In this document: positions 49,854 to 57,704 of the stretch, one piece after another
How positions within the stretch are numbered: position 1 is the first letter of the stretch
How the letters are laid out: each line of letters starts with the position of its first letter
Source of the DNA: Chryseobacterium cucumeris
GTDB taxonomy: Bacteria; Bacteroidota; Bacteroidia; Flavobacteriales; Weeksellaceae
Reading direction: 5' to 3'
Length of the DNA: 64,000 nucleotides
Assembly: GCF_001593385.1 (NCBI RefSeq)
Contig: NZ_LUVZ01000043.1
Location: forward strand, 248,001 to 312,000
Made by a program: the position numbers and the translations under genes
Notes under the pieces: generated by a model
Database searches by the model: none
Told to the model about the DNA's origin: nothing
Seen by the model: the letters and a program-made list of their open reading frames with translations, nothing else

Positions 49854-49912
49854 GGATTTTTTTGAGCAATTAATCATATTCATAAGTAATTCCTCATTTT
49901 ACCATTAAAAAG

Positions 49913-49972
49913 AAAAGGTCTGTCTTTATATTGAATGTTTGGTTAAAGATCTTCTGCGCTCGACAGCCTTTT
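49913..49972 (-). ncRNA. Array stem-loop SL3
   Basis: AAAAGG / CCTTTT and TGTC / GACA form the stem. The conserved strand is CTGTCGAGCGCAGAAGATCT followed by TTAA. It lies between the Tyr and Cys-type tRNAs. Confidence 0.62.
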
Positions 49973-50059
49973 TCTTTTATTAATAAAGGATATTCTTTGC
50001 TATAGATGATAAAAGATCAATGATAAAAGATTCTTATATTTCCTATAGTTTTTACTTTG

Positions 50060-50141
50060 AGATGGCTATGGGATTCAAACCCACTCAGTTTACACAACGG
50101 TTTTGCAGACCGCCCCGACTCTTCCACTTCGGCGAACCATC
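50060..50141 (-). tRNA. tRNA-like, anticodon GCA (Cys) on a Tyr-type body
   Basis: Acceptor GATGGTT / AGCCATC, D arm region CGCCGAAG...GAGTCGGGGC identical in layout to the Tyr gene above, anticodon loop CTGCAAA, and a 12-nt class II-like variable region. Cysteinyl tRNAs are normally class I, so this is a paralogue of tRNA-Tyr with a Cys anticodon. Confidence 0.75.
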
Positions 50142-50147
50142 AGATTA

Positions 50148-50209
50148 AAAATAAAGTCTGTCTAAAATTGTTTGATATAAGAACTTCTGCGCCTGACAAA
50201 CTTTATTTT
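50148..50209 (-). ncRNA. Array stem-loop SL4
   Basis: AAAATAAAGT / ACTTTATTTT is continued by TTGTC / GACAG to a stem of about 15 bp. The loop strand is TTTGTCAGGCGCAGAAGTTC. It is 6 bp from the Cys-type tRNA. Confidence 0.62.
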
Positions 50210-50256
50210 ACCTAAAAATTTATAAATGATATTCTTTAACTTTTAATTAATCTTGA

Positions 50257-50332
50257 GAGAAGAAAAGCCTGTCTCTATTTTTCGTGTTTGGCGTAAAGAT
50301 CTTCTGCTCTCGACAAACTTTTACTTTTTCTC
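50257..50332 (-). ncRNA. Array stem-loop SL5
   Basis: GAGAAAAAG and CTTTTCTTCTC-type arms with AAAAG / CTTTT and TGTC / GACA pairs. The conserved strand is TTTGTCGAGAGCAGAAGATC. It lies between the Ile and Cys-type tRNAs. Confidence 0.6.
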
Positions 50333-50358
50333 CTGAAACAATTAACAATTAGTTACTG

Positions 50359-50432
50359 TAATTCCGGAAGGACTCGAACCTTCAACCTTCGGTGTATCAG
50401 ACCGACACTCTAACCACTTGAGCTACGAAATC
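50359..50432 (-). tRNA. tRNA-Ile(GAT), divergent
   Basis: Acceptor GATTTCG / CGGAATT (two G-U), D arm TAGCTCAAGTGGTTAGAGT, anticodon stem TCGGT / ACCGA with CTGATAC, T arm with TTCGAGT. It is not the ribosomal-operon type (no Ala partner). Confidence 0.82.
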
Positions 50433-50437
50433 ATTTG

Positions 50438-50509
50438 TATTCCATAAGGGGATCGAACCCTTGTCGTCCGGTAGAAAGCCGGATGCACTTGCCACTATGC
50501 TAATGGAAC
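50438..50509 (-). tRNA. tRNA-Glu(TTC), copy 2
   Basis: Acceptor GTTCCAT / ATGGAAT, D arm GCATAGTGGCAAGTGC, anticodon stem TCCGG / CCGGA with CTTTCTA, T loop TTCGATC. It differs in sequence from copy 1. Confidence 0.8.
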
Positions 50510-50515
50510 AAATTG

Positions 50516-50587
50516 TCTGGAAAGCAAGATTCGAACTTGCGACCTCCCGCGTCCAAGACGGGTAAACAACCACCGTTATCTTTCCAG
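50516..50587 (-). tRNA. tRNA-Pro(TGG), divergent
   Basis: Perfect acceptor CTGGAAA / TTTCCAG; anticodon stem CCCGT / GCGGG with loop CTTGGAC; T arm GCAAG TTCGAAT CTTGC. The D region (AACGGTGGTTGTTTA) is unusual for Pro. The stretch 50588-50654 after it holds a further AAGGTTCA / TGAACCCC stem. Confidence 0.78.
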
Positions 50588-50654
50588 CTTTGGGGTTCAC
50601 TTCTGTTTCTTTTCCGGGAGACAGCCGGATGGGAAATTTTCCATGAACCTTTTG

Positions 50655-50728
50655 TGATTCCGAGAGGATTCGAACCTCTAACCCTGGGTTTAGAAAACCC
50701 ATGCTCTGTCCAGTTGAGCTACGGAACC
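50655..50728 (-). tRNA. tRNA-Arg(TCT), divergent
   Basis: Acceptor GGTTCCG / CGGAATC, D arm TAGCTCAACTGGACAGAGC, anticodon stem TGGGT / ACCCA with TTTCTAA, T arm AGAGG TTCGAAT CCTCT. All stems are good. Confidence 0.85.
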
Positions 50729-50736
50729 GTTTTTTG

Positions 50737-50810
50737 TAATCCCAGAAAGATTTGAACTTTCAACCCCCGGTTTAAAAGACCGGTGCTCTAACCATTTGAG
50801 CTATGGGATT
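50737..50810 (-). tRNA. tRNA-Lys(TTT), divergent
   Basis: Acceptor AATCCCA / TGGGATT, D arm TAGCTCAAATGGTTAGAGC, anticodon stem CCGGT / ACCGG with CTTTTAA, T arm GAAAG TTCAAAT CTTTC. A1 in the acceptor is atypical for Lys. Confidence 0.85.
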
Positions 50811-50878
50811 ATTTTAAAGTCGTGAATAGTCAATAATCAATTCGCTTCGCTTGTCAATTTTAAAATTCACATTCTTTG

Positions 50879-50952
50879 TAATCTCAGAAGGACTCGAACC
50901 TTCAACCTTCGGTGCCGTAAACCGACGCTCTATCCAATTGAGCCATGAGATT
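50879..50952 (-). tRNA. tRNA-Arg(ACG), divergent
   Basis: Acceptor AATCTCA / TGAGATT perfect, D arm TGGCTCAATTGGATAGAGC, anticodon stem TCGGT / ACCGA with TTACGGC (A34, an inosine candidate), T arm GAAGG TTCGAGT CCTTC. Confidence 0.85.
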
Positions 50953-50961
50953 TTCTCCTTT

Positions 50962-51034
50962 GGGTATCTCCGGGGATCGAACCCTGTTCTCCGGTTCCAC
51001 AGACCGGCGCTTTACCAAATAAGCTAAAGAAACC
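50962..51034 (-). tRNA. tRNA-His(GTG)-like, first of the array
   Basis: Anticodon stem CCGGT / ACCGG with loop CTGTGGA and discriminator C, as for His. The acceptor GGTTTCT / AGATACC has a T-T mismatch and the T stem has one mismatch. No G is encoded at position -1. It starts 3 bp after the T run of the upstream terminator. Confidence 0.7.
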
Positions 51035-51036
51035 AT

Positions 51037-51066
51037 AAAAAAAGCGCCTCTTTTCGGGAGGCGCTT
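51037..51066 (-). terminator. Terminator between the 41-aa gene and the tRNA array
   Basis: AAGCGCCTC and GAGGCGCTT (minus strand) form a 9-bp GC-rich stem with seven T residues after it. Transcription of the tRNAs must come by readthrough or from a start inside this short interval. Confidence 0.82.
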
Positions 51067-51090
51067 CATATATTTAAACGTAAGAGATCA

Positions 51091-51216
51091 TTAGCTGACC
51101 CACGTATATAAGCACCTTTTATCCACAATTTCACTTTCAAGAATACATGCAACACCTGTCGGCTTCTGTCCGAATAGTCTTGAATATTGATTGAATATGT
51201 TGTGTAACTGTTTCAT
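51091..51216 (-). CDS. 41-aa protein upstream of the tRNA array
   Basis: A promoter, an A-rich leader, this frame and a strong terminator follow one another. The ATG at 51216 is used; a longer frame would need a TTG. The peptide begins MKQLHNIFNQYSRLFGQKPT and ends CLYTWVS. It has two Cys (GVACILE and KRCLYT) and no signal peptide or membrane helix. It may be a small protein, or the leader of a readthrough transcript into the tRNA array. I do not recognise it. Confidence 0.6.
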   Translation of the reverse strand: MKQLHNIFNQYSRLFGQKPTGVACILESEIVDKRCLYTWVS

Positions 51217-51286
51217 TTTATTTTTGTTTGTTTCTAAATTATTTTTAACTGAATCCTGAAAACCTGTTGCTTTCAATTTTCGGTTG

Positions 51287-51318
51287 CAAAGTAAATATGA
51301 ATTTTTGGAATCCGCAAA
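51287..51318 (-). promoter_or_regulatory. Promoter of the 41-aa gene
   Basis: On the minus strand TTTG (51315-51318) and TACTTTG (51287-51293) are 21 bp apart, close to the TTTG / TAnnTTTG pattern. Confidence 0.5.
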
Positions 51319-51544
51319 TAAATTTTTAACTTAAAATATTGATAATCAATTTATTATATGTTATTTTTAGCATAGAGAATTTCTGTCCGCAATATTTTGC
51401 AGATATCTTAATTACCTAAATGACTGTCTCTCACCGGGTTGCTTATCACTCTATTTTATCGTATTAAAGTTTCATTGTTTATTAAAAATTTTTCATGTTT
51501 ATGGTTATTTTTTTTCATTCTAAATAATTTCTGACCTACAAAAC

Positions 51545-51574
51545 AAAAAACGCCTCGGTTTTCCGAGGCGTTTC
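51545..51574 (-). terminator. Terminator after the 42-aa gene
   Basis: AACGCCTCGG and CCGAGGCGTT pair perfectly over 10 bp with a 4-nt loop and a T run on the minus strand. Confidence 0.82.
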
Positions 51575-51603
51575 TGTTGTATTTTGATTAATTTTTTACA
51601 AGT

Positions 51604-51732
51604 TTACAGTAAATAATTTCCAAAGTTAGCACATTTCGCCTCATTCCATATCACCTCATCATACCCGAATAATCCTTTATTAGAAGGACTTTCGCATAGT
51701 TCTGCATTGATATGTGCTCTTTGTATTGTCAT
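51604..51732 (-). CDS. 42-aa protein
   Basis: The ATG at 51732 lies 12 bp after a TATCTTTG promoter box (minus strand, 51745-51752), and a perfect terminator follows. The sequence begins MTIQRAHINAELCESPSNKG and continues LFGYDEVIWNEAKCANFGNYLL; two Cys, acidic, no signal peptide. The layout (own promoter, tiny gene, own terminator) is the same as for the 41-aa gene, although the sequences are not similar. Function unknown. Confidence 0.6.
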   Translation of the reverse strand: MTIQRAHINAELCESPSNKGLFGYDEVIWNEAKCANFGNYLL

Positions 51733-51892
51733 AATTTTCTGTTGCAAAGATAAATCTTTTTTGATATTATTTTATAATATTCACAATTTTGGGAAAGTTT
51801 TAGATAAGCAAAGGGACATAAAGGAATCAATTAAATTTTGATTTGATAAAGCTGAATTTTCTTTAATTTTTAAATTCTTGAATCTTTAAAAT

Positions 51893-52921
51893 TTAATTCC
51901 TGAACATTTTATTTCTTGCTGTTTTGAACCTTGAAATATCTTTCAGAATCACTTCATCATTGGGATTAAAAAATTTCAGTTCATTGACAATTTCAGAACG
52001 GGTATTTACTTTTTCAGCAATGATTTCGTAAGCTATATTTCTTGTTACGGCATGCAGTTCCTGAGATTTTTTAAATTCATATTTCATAGCATCAAGATAA
52101 GTAATCTTTTTATTGTCTGGAGTTTTTTCGTATAAATTCATAATTTCTGATTCCAGCTTTTTAATATCAAAGATATTGGCGAAGTAGTTATTCAAACAAT
52201 TGAAAGCATCTTTATCTTCTTCCCATCCTTTCAACAGCACTTTCTGGGCTTCTTCTGTTTTTTCCATTTTTTTACGGTAGACTAAAGAGGCTTTCACCAT
52301 CTGATTATTTCCTGTATAATCATCTGCTACCAGCTGGTAATAGTGATGGGCATTCTTAAGATCATTGATTTCTTTATAAAGATCTCCCACTTTTTCTTTC
52401 TGCTCCATTTCTTTATAAAGCTCAATAGCTTTTTTATGCTGTTTTGCATTTTCATAGCAAACCGCAGCATCGGATTTATTATTCAGTTTTTTAAGATATA
52501 CTACCGCTGCTTCATTATAAAGCCCTCCATTTTCAAGTGTTTTTGCACCTCTGTAATTATCCTGCAGCAGGTTCATATAGACTCTTGCTGCTTTTTTATA
52601 ATCTTTTTCGGCTATGTATTTTTCGGCAAGTTCTTCATATTTGCTCCTGATCTTGTCAAAGAGTGAATTTTCCAGATAGAAATTACTGCTTCCGCTGCCT
52701 TTTCTTCCAACTGAGTTTCTGTTATTTTGCTCCTTATCTTTTAAAAAAGTGATCACAATAAGGATAATAAAGGCTACAATTAAGAAAATACCCAATGTTC
52801 CCACTACGCTCCAGAAACTTTCATGGAACAGCTGGGCTACAATTCCGACAACCTTAAACATGGCCAACAGTACGAATGCTGCCATAAATTTGTCTATAAA
52901 TTTCTGTCTATTCATCATCAT
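51893..52921 (-). CDS. TPR-like protein with two N-terminal membrane helices
   Basis: 342 residues. Two hydrophobic helices (DKFMAAFVLLAMFKVVGIVAQ and VVGTLGIFLIVAFIILIVITF) precede a cytoplasmic region of helical repeats: KYEELAEKYIAEKDYKKAARVYMNLLQDNYRGAKTLENGGLYNEAAVVYLKKL, with AAVCYENAKQHKKAIELYKEM and further TPR-like units. It is the last gene of the MoxR operon and overlaps the previous gene by 14 bp. It probably anchors the complex to the membrane or recruits substrates. Confidence 0.8.
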   Translation of the reverse strand: MMMNRQKFIDKFMAAFVLLAMFKVVGIVAQLFHESFWSVVGTLGIFLIVAFIILIVITFLKDKEQNNRNSVGRKGSGSSNFYLENSLFDKIRSKYEELAEKYIAEKDYKKAARVYMNLLQDNYRGAKTLENGGLYNEAAVVYLKKLNNKSDAAVCYENAKQHKKAIELYKEMEQKEKVGDLYKEINDLKNAHHYYQLVADDYTGNNQMVKASLVYRKKMEKTEEAQKVLLKGWEEDKDAFNCLNNYFANIFDIKKLESEIMNLYEKTPDNKKITYLDAMKYEFKKSQELHAVTRNIAYEIIAEKVNTRSEIVNELKFFNPNDEVILKDISRFKTARNKMFRN

Positions 52922-54605
52922 CGGAATTTAAAATGGTTTTATCTTCTCTGAAAAGACGGTAAAGAAGTAACAGCACACCAATTACCAGAATCCACACAAA
53001 CCAGTTGTACCCAAACATTTTAACCAGCGGATAAAATAAATATACAAGCATAGCTACAAGAATGGCAATTAAAACAAACTTTACCCAGCCTGGTACATTG
53101 TCTCCGCCAAGATTTAACGATTTATTTTTAAACAGGAATGAGTATAATCCCACTCCAGCAATCATCAGGATTACCATATACAGAATATCTGAAACGGGAG
53201 TTTCTTTTTTTAAAGGAGTTCCTTCTGAACCCACTCCTTTTACTTTAGACTTGTCAATTGACACAGAAGAAGGATCTACGATATCCAGTGTACCGTAAAG
53301 TTTCCCTAGTGAATCAGCCATCAATGCCTTCCTTTTTTTGAGAAGGTATTTTACAACATCATCATTCACCGGTTTTCCTTTAGTATATTGCTTTAGAGAA
53401 TCTGAAATGTTACGTTTCAGATTTTCAGTTTTTTGTTCAAGATGTTTTGTGATTTTTTTGGTGTAAATGGTTTTAAGAGAATCTCTGCTTTGTTTTTCTT
53501 TATTAACAAGCTTTTCGATATCTCTTCCTATTTCGCTTACATCTCTTCCGCCACCTTTTTTATAGTTTTCTTTGTCTTCTTTTGTTTTGGATTCAATGAT
53601 TCCTGCATGAATAAGCTCTTTGGATAATCCCTTTCTCTGCTGGTGATACATTGAATCTATTTTAAGATCAATTTCCGACGTCCCGGACTGGAAAGCAATT
53701 ATATCAGAAGGTGCTTTTGCTGCATTATTTGCTATCTTTCCTGAAGAAGGAGTATTTTCATCCTGTTCCGAACTATTTTTATCTGAAGGTAATGCAATCT
53801 TTAAAACGATAGCGGCAATAATGACTGCCCAGAATACTCTGCGAAAATTTCTGGTTCCTGCACTTTCCTTTTTGCCTCCTGCACCGCCACCAAATAATCC
53901 TTCCAGCCAGGTAAACTTACCAAATCCATCACCTCTGGAAGTTCCCATTACGTCCAGGGAAACACCTAAATCTACTGCTCTTTCAGGGTATTTTTCAATA
54001 TATTTTAAGTATTTTTCTATTTCTTTTTTATTTCCGGCCATTACTTTTTTAAGATCAAACGGCAGGTTGTTCATCCATTCTTCTTCGGTTTGTTTTGGTT
54101 GTAATGCTTCCATTACTTTTTCATCATCCATTTCCACCGTGTAGCTTTCTATTTTCTGAGGGATTGAAACTCCGTTCAGAGGCTTTCTGATGGTTTCATT
54201 TATGGTTTCAGGCTGTTGAATTAATGAGATCCAGTCGATTTCTTCAGAGAGTTTTACCAACCCGAATTCGGGATGCATAATCAGAAAACGTGAATCAAGC
54301 TGTGCCCAGTCTTCAGGATTTATTTTGGGATAAAAGGTTGTATTTTCAGGGATAAAAAGCCTGTCATCCACACTTTGAAAATAAGCATTCCTGCCTATTT
54401 CATGCGGAGCATAATCATTAAAAATGAGAAAACAACCGTACAGCACATTGGGACTGTCTGCCGGAATGGCAAAAGATTTTACCTGACTTAAATTAATACC
54501 AAGGATTTCCATTTCCTGAAGCCATACCACAGGTGAAGAACCTTTGATTAAAAGTCCTTTTTTGGGATAATTATTTTTCGGGAAAGGTTTTATTCTAAGC
54601 TCCAT
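52908..54605 (-). CDS. bpX6-like protein of a MoxR-vWA ternary system
   Basis: 565 residues. The N-terminal 180 residues (MELRIKPFPKNNYPKKGLLIKGSSPVVWLQEMEILGI, VLYGCFLIFNDYAPHEIGRNAYFQSVDDRLFIPE) match what I know as the bpX6 region of MoxR-vWA-beta-propeller systems. A linker, one membrane helix (VFWAVIIAAIVLKIAL), a charged coiled coil (about 320-420) and three C-terminal helices follow (VSDILYMVILMIAGVGLYSF, FVLIAILVAMLVYLFYP, WFVWILVIGVLLLLYRLF). It overlaps both neighbours, so translation is coupled. The exact domain assignment is uncertain. Confidence 0.65.
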   Translation of the reverse strand: MELRIKPFPKNNYPKKGLLIKGSSPVVWLQEMEILGINLSQVKSFAIPADSPNVLYGCFLIFNDYAPHEIGRNAYFQSVDDRLFIPENTTFYPKINPEDWAQLDSRFLIMHPEFGLVKLSEEIDWISLIQQPETINETIRKPLNGVSIPQKIESYTVEMDDEKVMEALQPKQTEEEWMNNLPFDLKKVMAGNKKEIEKYLKYIEKYPERAVDLGVSLDVMGTSRGDGFGKFTWLEGLFGGGAGGKKESAGTRNFRRVFWAVIIAAIVLKIALPSDKNSSEQDENTPSSGKIANNAAKAPSDIIAFQSGTSEIDLKIDSMYHQQRKGLSKELIHAGIIESKTKEDKENYKKGGGRDVSEIGRDIEKLVNKEKQSRDSLKTIYTKKITKHLEQKTENLKRNISDSLKQYTKGKPVNDDVVKYLLKKRKALMADSLGKLYGTLDIVDPSSVSIDKSKVKGVGSEGTPLKKETPVSDILYMVILMIAGVGLYSFLFKNKSLNLGGDNVPGWVKFVLIAILVAMLVYLFYPLVKMFGYNWFVWILVIGVLLLLYRLFREDKTILNSDDDE

Positions 54606-56973
54606 AATCCAAAATCTGTTCTATAAACGGTTTTAAAAACCTGTCACACATATCATCCATTGTTTTTACTTTCAACAGGGCATGTTCCGGAAGATAATAT
54701 TCTGATCCTCCGAATTCCGTATAGGTAGCTAACGAGAGAAAACCACCTAATGTAGATGGAATAAAGAATTCTTCGATACTCTTATTACTGCTTCGGAACG
54801 TCAGCATTCCCCGAGAGTCGGTGATGATTTCACTTCCGTCAGGAAATGTAAATTTATTTTTATTCTGCTCTGCGAAAATTTTGATATCAAATTTATTTTT
54901 GGAAAAATCAAGTGTATTTTCCGTAGCACTGTATAGTTCATTTCCAGAAACAACGAGGTTATTATACTTGTTGATTCCTATTTTATTGAAATTATTGATG
55001 ACCTTCAGTCCACTTCCTTTCAACCTGGCAACTTCTGCTTCTGCTTTTATATTATTTTTTTCAAATTCTTTATCCTTTCCGGTAATAGGCTCTACAGAAA
55101 TGTTCCCATCAATATTGATTTTGTAATGGGTAGGGTTGTCCGGATGATGAAGATAAAAATTCCGTCCAAAATAAATCAACCGGTAAGACTCCAGAATGTT
55201 CATCCCTGTAAGATTCTGGTCAGAATATTCTCCGGTATTAAGATTAAGTTTTAAAATAAGTTTCTGTTCAGGATGGTACTGACACAGAATAAAGTGTTGC
55301 TGTCTGTTTTTTGCCAAGGCAAACTGTCCTTTGGGTTTTATGGAAATTTTATCAAACAAAACTTCACAGCCATGAAATGTTTTATAATAATCGTAAGAAT
55401 GTCTGTCGTAATAATTATCAGAAAGGTAAGTTTTCAGTAATTGCTTTTTTGAACTCAAAATGAAAAATTCTCCTTCATATAAGAACTTAGCAATCTTATT
55501 AACCGGCGTTGGAAATAAAATCGGATAGTTTTGCGGAAGATCTGTTTTCTTTCCGTTGAAGTTCTGAACAGATTGTTTTTGTTGCGGCGGATTGGCCCAC
55601 AGCTCCTGCAATGGAAGTTTTATTTTCTGGATATGCTTTCTTGCTCCTTTATGATGTTTGTAAAAATTGATTTCACCATCTGAAGCCGTTGTTACCAAAA
55701 ACTTCAATTTATCCCTATTCTGATGTACAACCCGCTGAATTTCCTCATCAGCCATATTATCCTGATGGGTAATGAAGAACACTTCAATATCTTTTTGTGA
55801 ATGATGTTCGTTAAAAAACTTCTCCAGTGCTTCCGAAACTTCCAGAACCGGACTTACCTGGTTAAGATTTTCCACCACTTCTTCCACTTTGTTCAGTGAA
55901 ATCGGAATTGCTGCCTGCCCTAAAGCAAGAACTTTACATTCAGAATGAGCTTTGGGATGTTTAATAATGGCTATTGCAGAGGCATAAGCCAATACTTTTG
56001 GTGTTCCCCAGTTTCTAAGGGAAGTATCAATCAGGATAATTCTTTCAAAAATATTTTCTTCAGGCGGAATCTCTCTTTGAATATAAAGTGCTTCGTTATT
56101 GGCAACACGATTTATAAAGACATCATCTTCATTGGCAAATTCGGAAAGAAGCATTCTGTGAAAATCTCCTTTATTGGTCATATCGGAAATTCCTCCAATG
56201 GGTTGCTCTCCGGGAGAAAGATGACGCATTGGAATTTTAAGGCCGCTCCAGATTCTTTTGATCAGGCTTCCTATCTGAAAAGTCTTGGGTTCATCAATTA
56301 ATTCTTTGATAAAATCTTTATGGCTATCTGCAGTTGTCTCTTCTTCTACCACCTCATCCTCCAATTCCGGCTCATGAACCAATCCTTTCATGGCATCAAT
56401 AATGGATTGCACCGTAGGAAATTTTTCATTGAGATTCAAAGCGCTCAGATCTTTGTTTAAAGCTATTGAACCTTCGTCTTGTTTTTCTGCACTGATCGCT
56501 AGTTCCTGCGGTCGTTTATAATAGATCTTTAAATAAATATCCGCATGAAGAGAGGCCACCCTGTTATGACTATTGTTGAACAAAGTCTGGAGCAATACAA
56601 TTCTGTTCTGTTTCTCCTTATAAACTTTGGGTAGTGATTTTATTTTTTCAAGGAACTCAATTTGCTTTTCCGCGTTGAACTCAAAATCTTCACCGCTATA
56701 AAACTCAGCTGTACGTCTTAGCGGGCCTGCAAAGTCCGTATATCCATCCTGCATCGCATACAAAACCATAAGCAATGCCCCGAACGGAGGCCATCCCTGC
56801 GGCTGAAGCTCTTTCAGTATCTCCATTAGATAAGGCCTGTAAGCTATGGCTCCTACTCCGGGAATGGAGAGGAGATTGTTTTCATGATAACCGGAATCAC
56901 CGGGAACATCTTCATCAGTTTTCCATTCCCAAAAATAATTTTCATAGGACTGGAAATAAGCCTTTAATTCCAT
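54595..56973 (-). CDS. vWA and beta-propeller protein of the MoxR operon
   Basis: 792 residues from the ATG at 56973. The head (MELKAYFQSYENYFWEW...PPFGALLMVLYAMQDGY) is a helical domain. A vWA-like domain follows at about 310-480: RIILIDTSLRNWGTPKVLAYASAIAI, where DTSLR stands for the MIDAS DxSxS and lacks the last Ser, and FFITHQDNMADEE. The C-terminal 300 residues are repeated beta strands, consistent with a beta-propeller (HFILCQYHPEQKLILKLNLNTGEYS, YHPDN-like LHHPDNPTHYKINIDGN). It overlaps its neighbours by 10-11 bp. The damaged MIDAS suggests metal-independent binding. Confidence 0.75.
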   Translation of the reverse strand: MELKAYFQSYENYFWEWKTDEDVPGDSGYHENNLLSIPGVGAIAYRPYLMEILKELQPQGWPPFGALLMVLYAMQDGYTDFAGPLRRTAEFYSGEDFEFNAEKQIEFLEKIKSLPKVYKEKQNRIVLLQTLFNNSHNRVASLHADIYLKIYYKRPQELAISAEKQDEGSIALNKDLSALNLNEKFPTVQSIIDAMKGLVHEPELEDEVVEEETTADSHKDFIKELIDEPKTFQIGSLIKRIWSGLKIPMRHLSPGEQPIGGISDMTNKGDFHRMLLSEFANEDDVFINRVANNEALYIQREIPPEENIFERIILIDTSLRNWGTPKVLAYASAIAIIKHPKAHSECKVLALGQAAIPISLNKVEEVVENLNQVSPVLEVSEALEKFFNEHHSQKDIEVFFITHQDNMADEEIQRVVHQNRDKLKFLVTTASDGEINFYKHHKGARKHIQKIKLPLQELWANPPQQKQSVQNFNGKKTDLPQNYPILFPTPVNKIAKFLYEGEFFILSSKKQLLKTYLSDNYYDRHSYDYYKTFHGCEVLFDKISIKPKGQFALAKNRQQHFILCQYHPEQKLILKLNLNTGEYSDQNLTGMNILESYRLIYFGRNFYLHHPDNPTHYKINIDGNISVEPITGKDKEFEKNNIKAEAEVARLKGSGLKVINNFNKIGINKYNNLVVSGNELYSATENTLDFSKNKFDIKIFAEQNKNKFTFPDGSEIITDSRGMLTFRSSNKSIEEFFIPSTLGGFLSLATYTEFGGSEYYLPEHALLKVKTMDDMCDRFLKPFIEQILDYGA

Positions 56974-57704
56974 TCTCTTAATTTTTCTGTCAGGCGGAAT
57001 GAGCTTACGGATAATGGACGGAAGTCTGTTTCTTTTATTGAAAGATAATTCCCATTTCCATCCCACAGCAGCCATCCTTCCTCTTGATTATATTTTTGCT
57101 GCAACAGTGTGCTTAGGTTTTTAAATTCAAAATCCAGACCTGCAGGCAATAAATGTCTGTCCTTTGTCCAGTAGGTCTTTCCGGGAAAGCTCAATAATGG
57201 AGTTCCCATAAACAGGGCTTTATCGCCCAGAACTGTCCATTTTATTTTTTCAAGCTTAAACTTCGGTAGTGCAGCGATACTTTCTTTAATATCGGCAATG
57301 TTGCTCAGCAAAGCGATAACCGAATGTTCTTCATTGCTTTCTTTTAGTTGTATCCGAACCTGTTCATGAATCCCAAAATAGTTTTGGTTTGAAGGGGGAA
57401 GACTAAGCTGCAATGCTTTGTCTATCGGAATCCAGAGCAAAGCTGTCCGCATTTTTTTACTCGGAACCAAAGCCTCTTTTCTGAATAAAAGTCCATCACG
57501 AAGTTCATACAGAATAAAGTCCGGCAATTGTTGTATTTCCGGAGCTGCCGCCTGTTCCTCGATAAAGCCTTTCAGCCAGATCGTTTCATCCTCTACAGCA
57601 ATCTGAATATTCTTCCAGTCTCTGATGGAACCCAGAAAATCTTCATCAGCACGGGGAATTTCCGCCCAGAATTCTTTTAAACGCTTTGAAGAATCTTCTG
57701 CCAT
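56964..57704 (-). CDS. MoxR operon protein, 246 aa
   Basis: A mixed alpha/beta protein without signal or membrane segments: KRLKEFWAEIPRADEDFLGSIRDWKNIQIAVEDETIWLKGF, LLWIPIDKALQLSLPPSNQNYFGI, KIKWTVLGDKALFMGTPLLSFPGKTYW. The pattern WLKGF ... LWIP.. resembles the small bpX-type subunits that come between MoxR and vWA genes in these systems. It overlaps the MoxR gene by 28 bp and the vWA gene by 10 bp. I cannot assign the subtype. Confidence 0.65.
   Translation of the reverse strand: MAEDSSKRLKEFWAEIPRADEDFLGSIRDWKNIQIAVEDETIWLKGFIEEQAAAPEIQQLPDFILYELRDGLLFRKEALVPSKKMRTALLWIPIDKALQLSLPPSNQNYFGIHEQVRIQLKESNEEHSVIALLSNIADIKESIAALPKFKLEKIKWTVLGDKALFMGTPLLSFPGKTYWTKDRHLLPAGLDFEFKNLSTLLQQKYNQEEGWLLWDGNGNYLSIKETDFRPLSVSSFRLTEKLREWN

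Noticed and set aside
50397..50755. Protein-coding frames across the tRNA array (both strands)
   Set aside because: They span several tRNA genes with good cloverleaf pairing and have no start or composition of a real gene.
48784..51034. Integrative element or prophage at a tRNA site
   Set aside because: No integrase, recombinase, phage structural gene or direct att repeat is visible on either side of the array.
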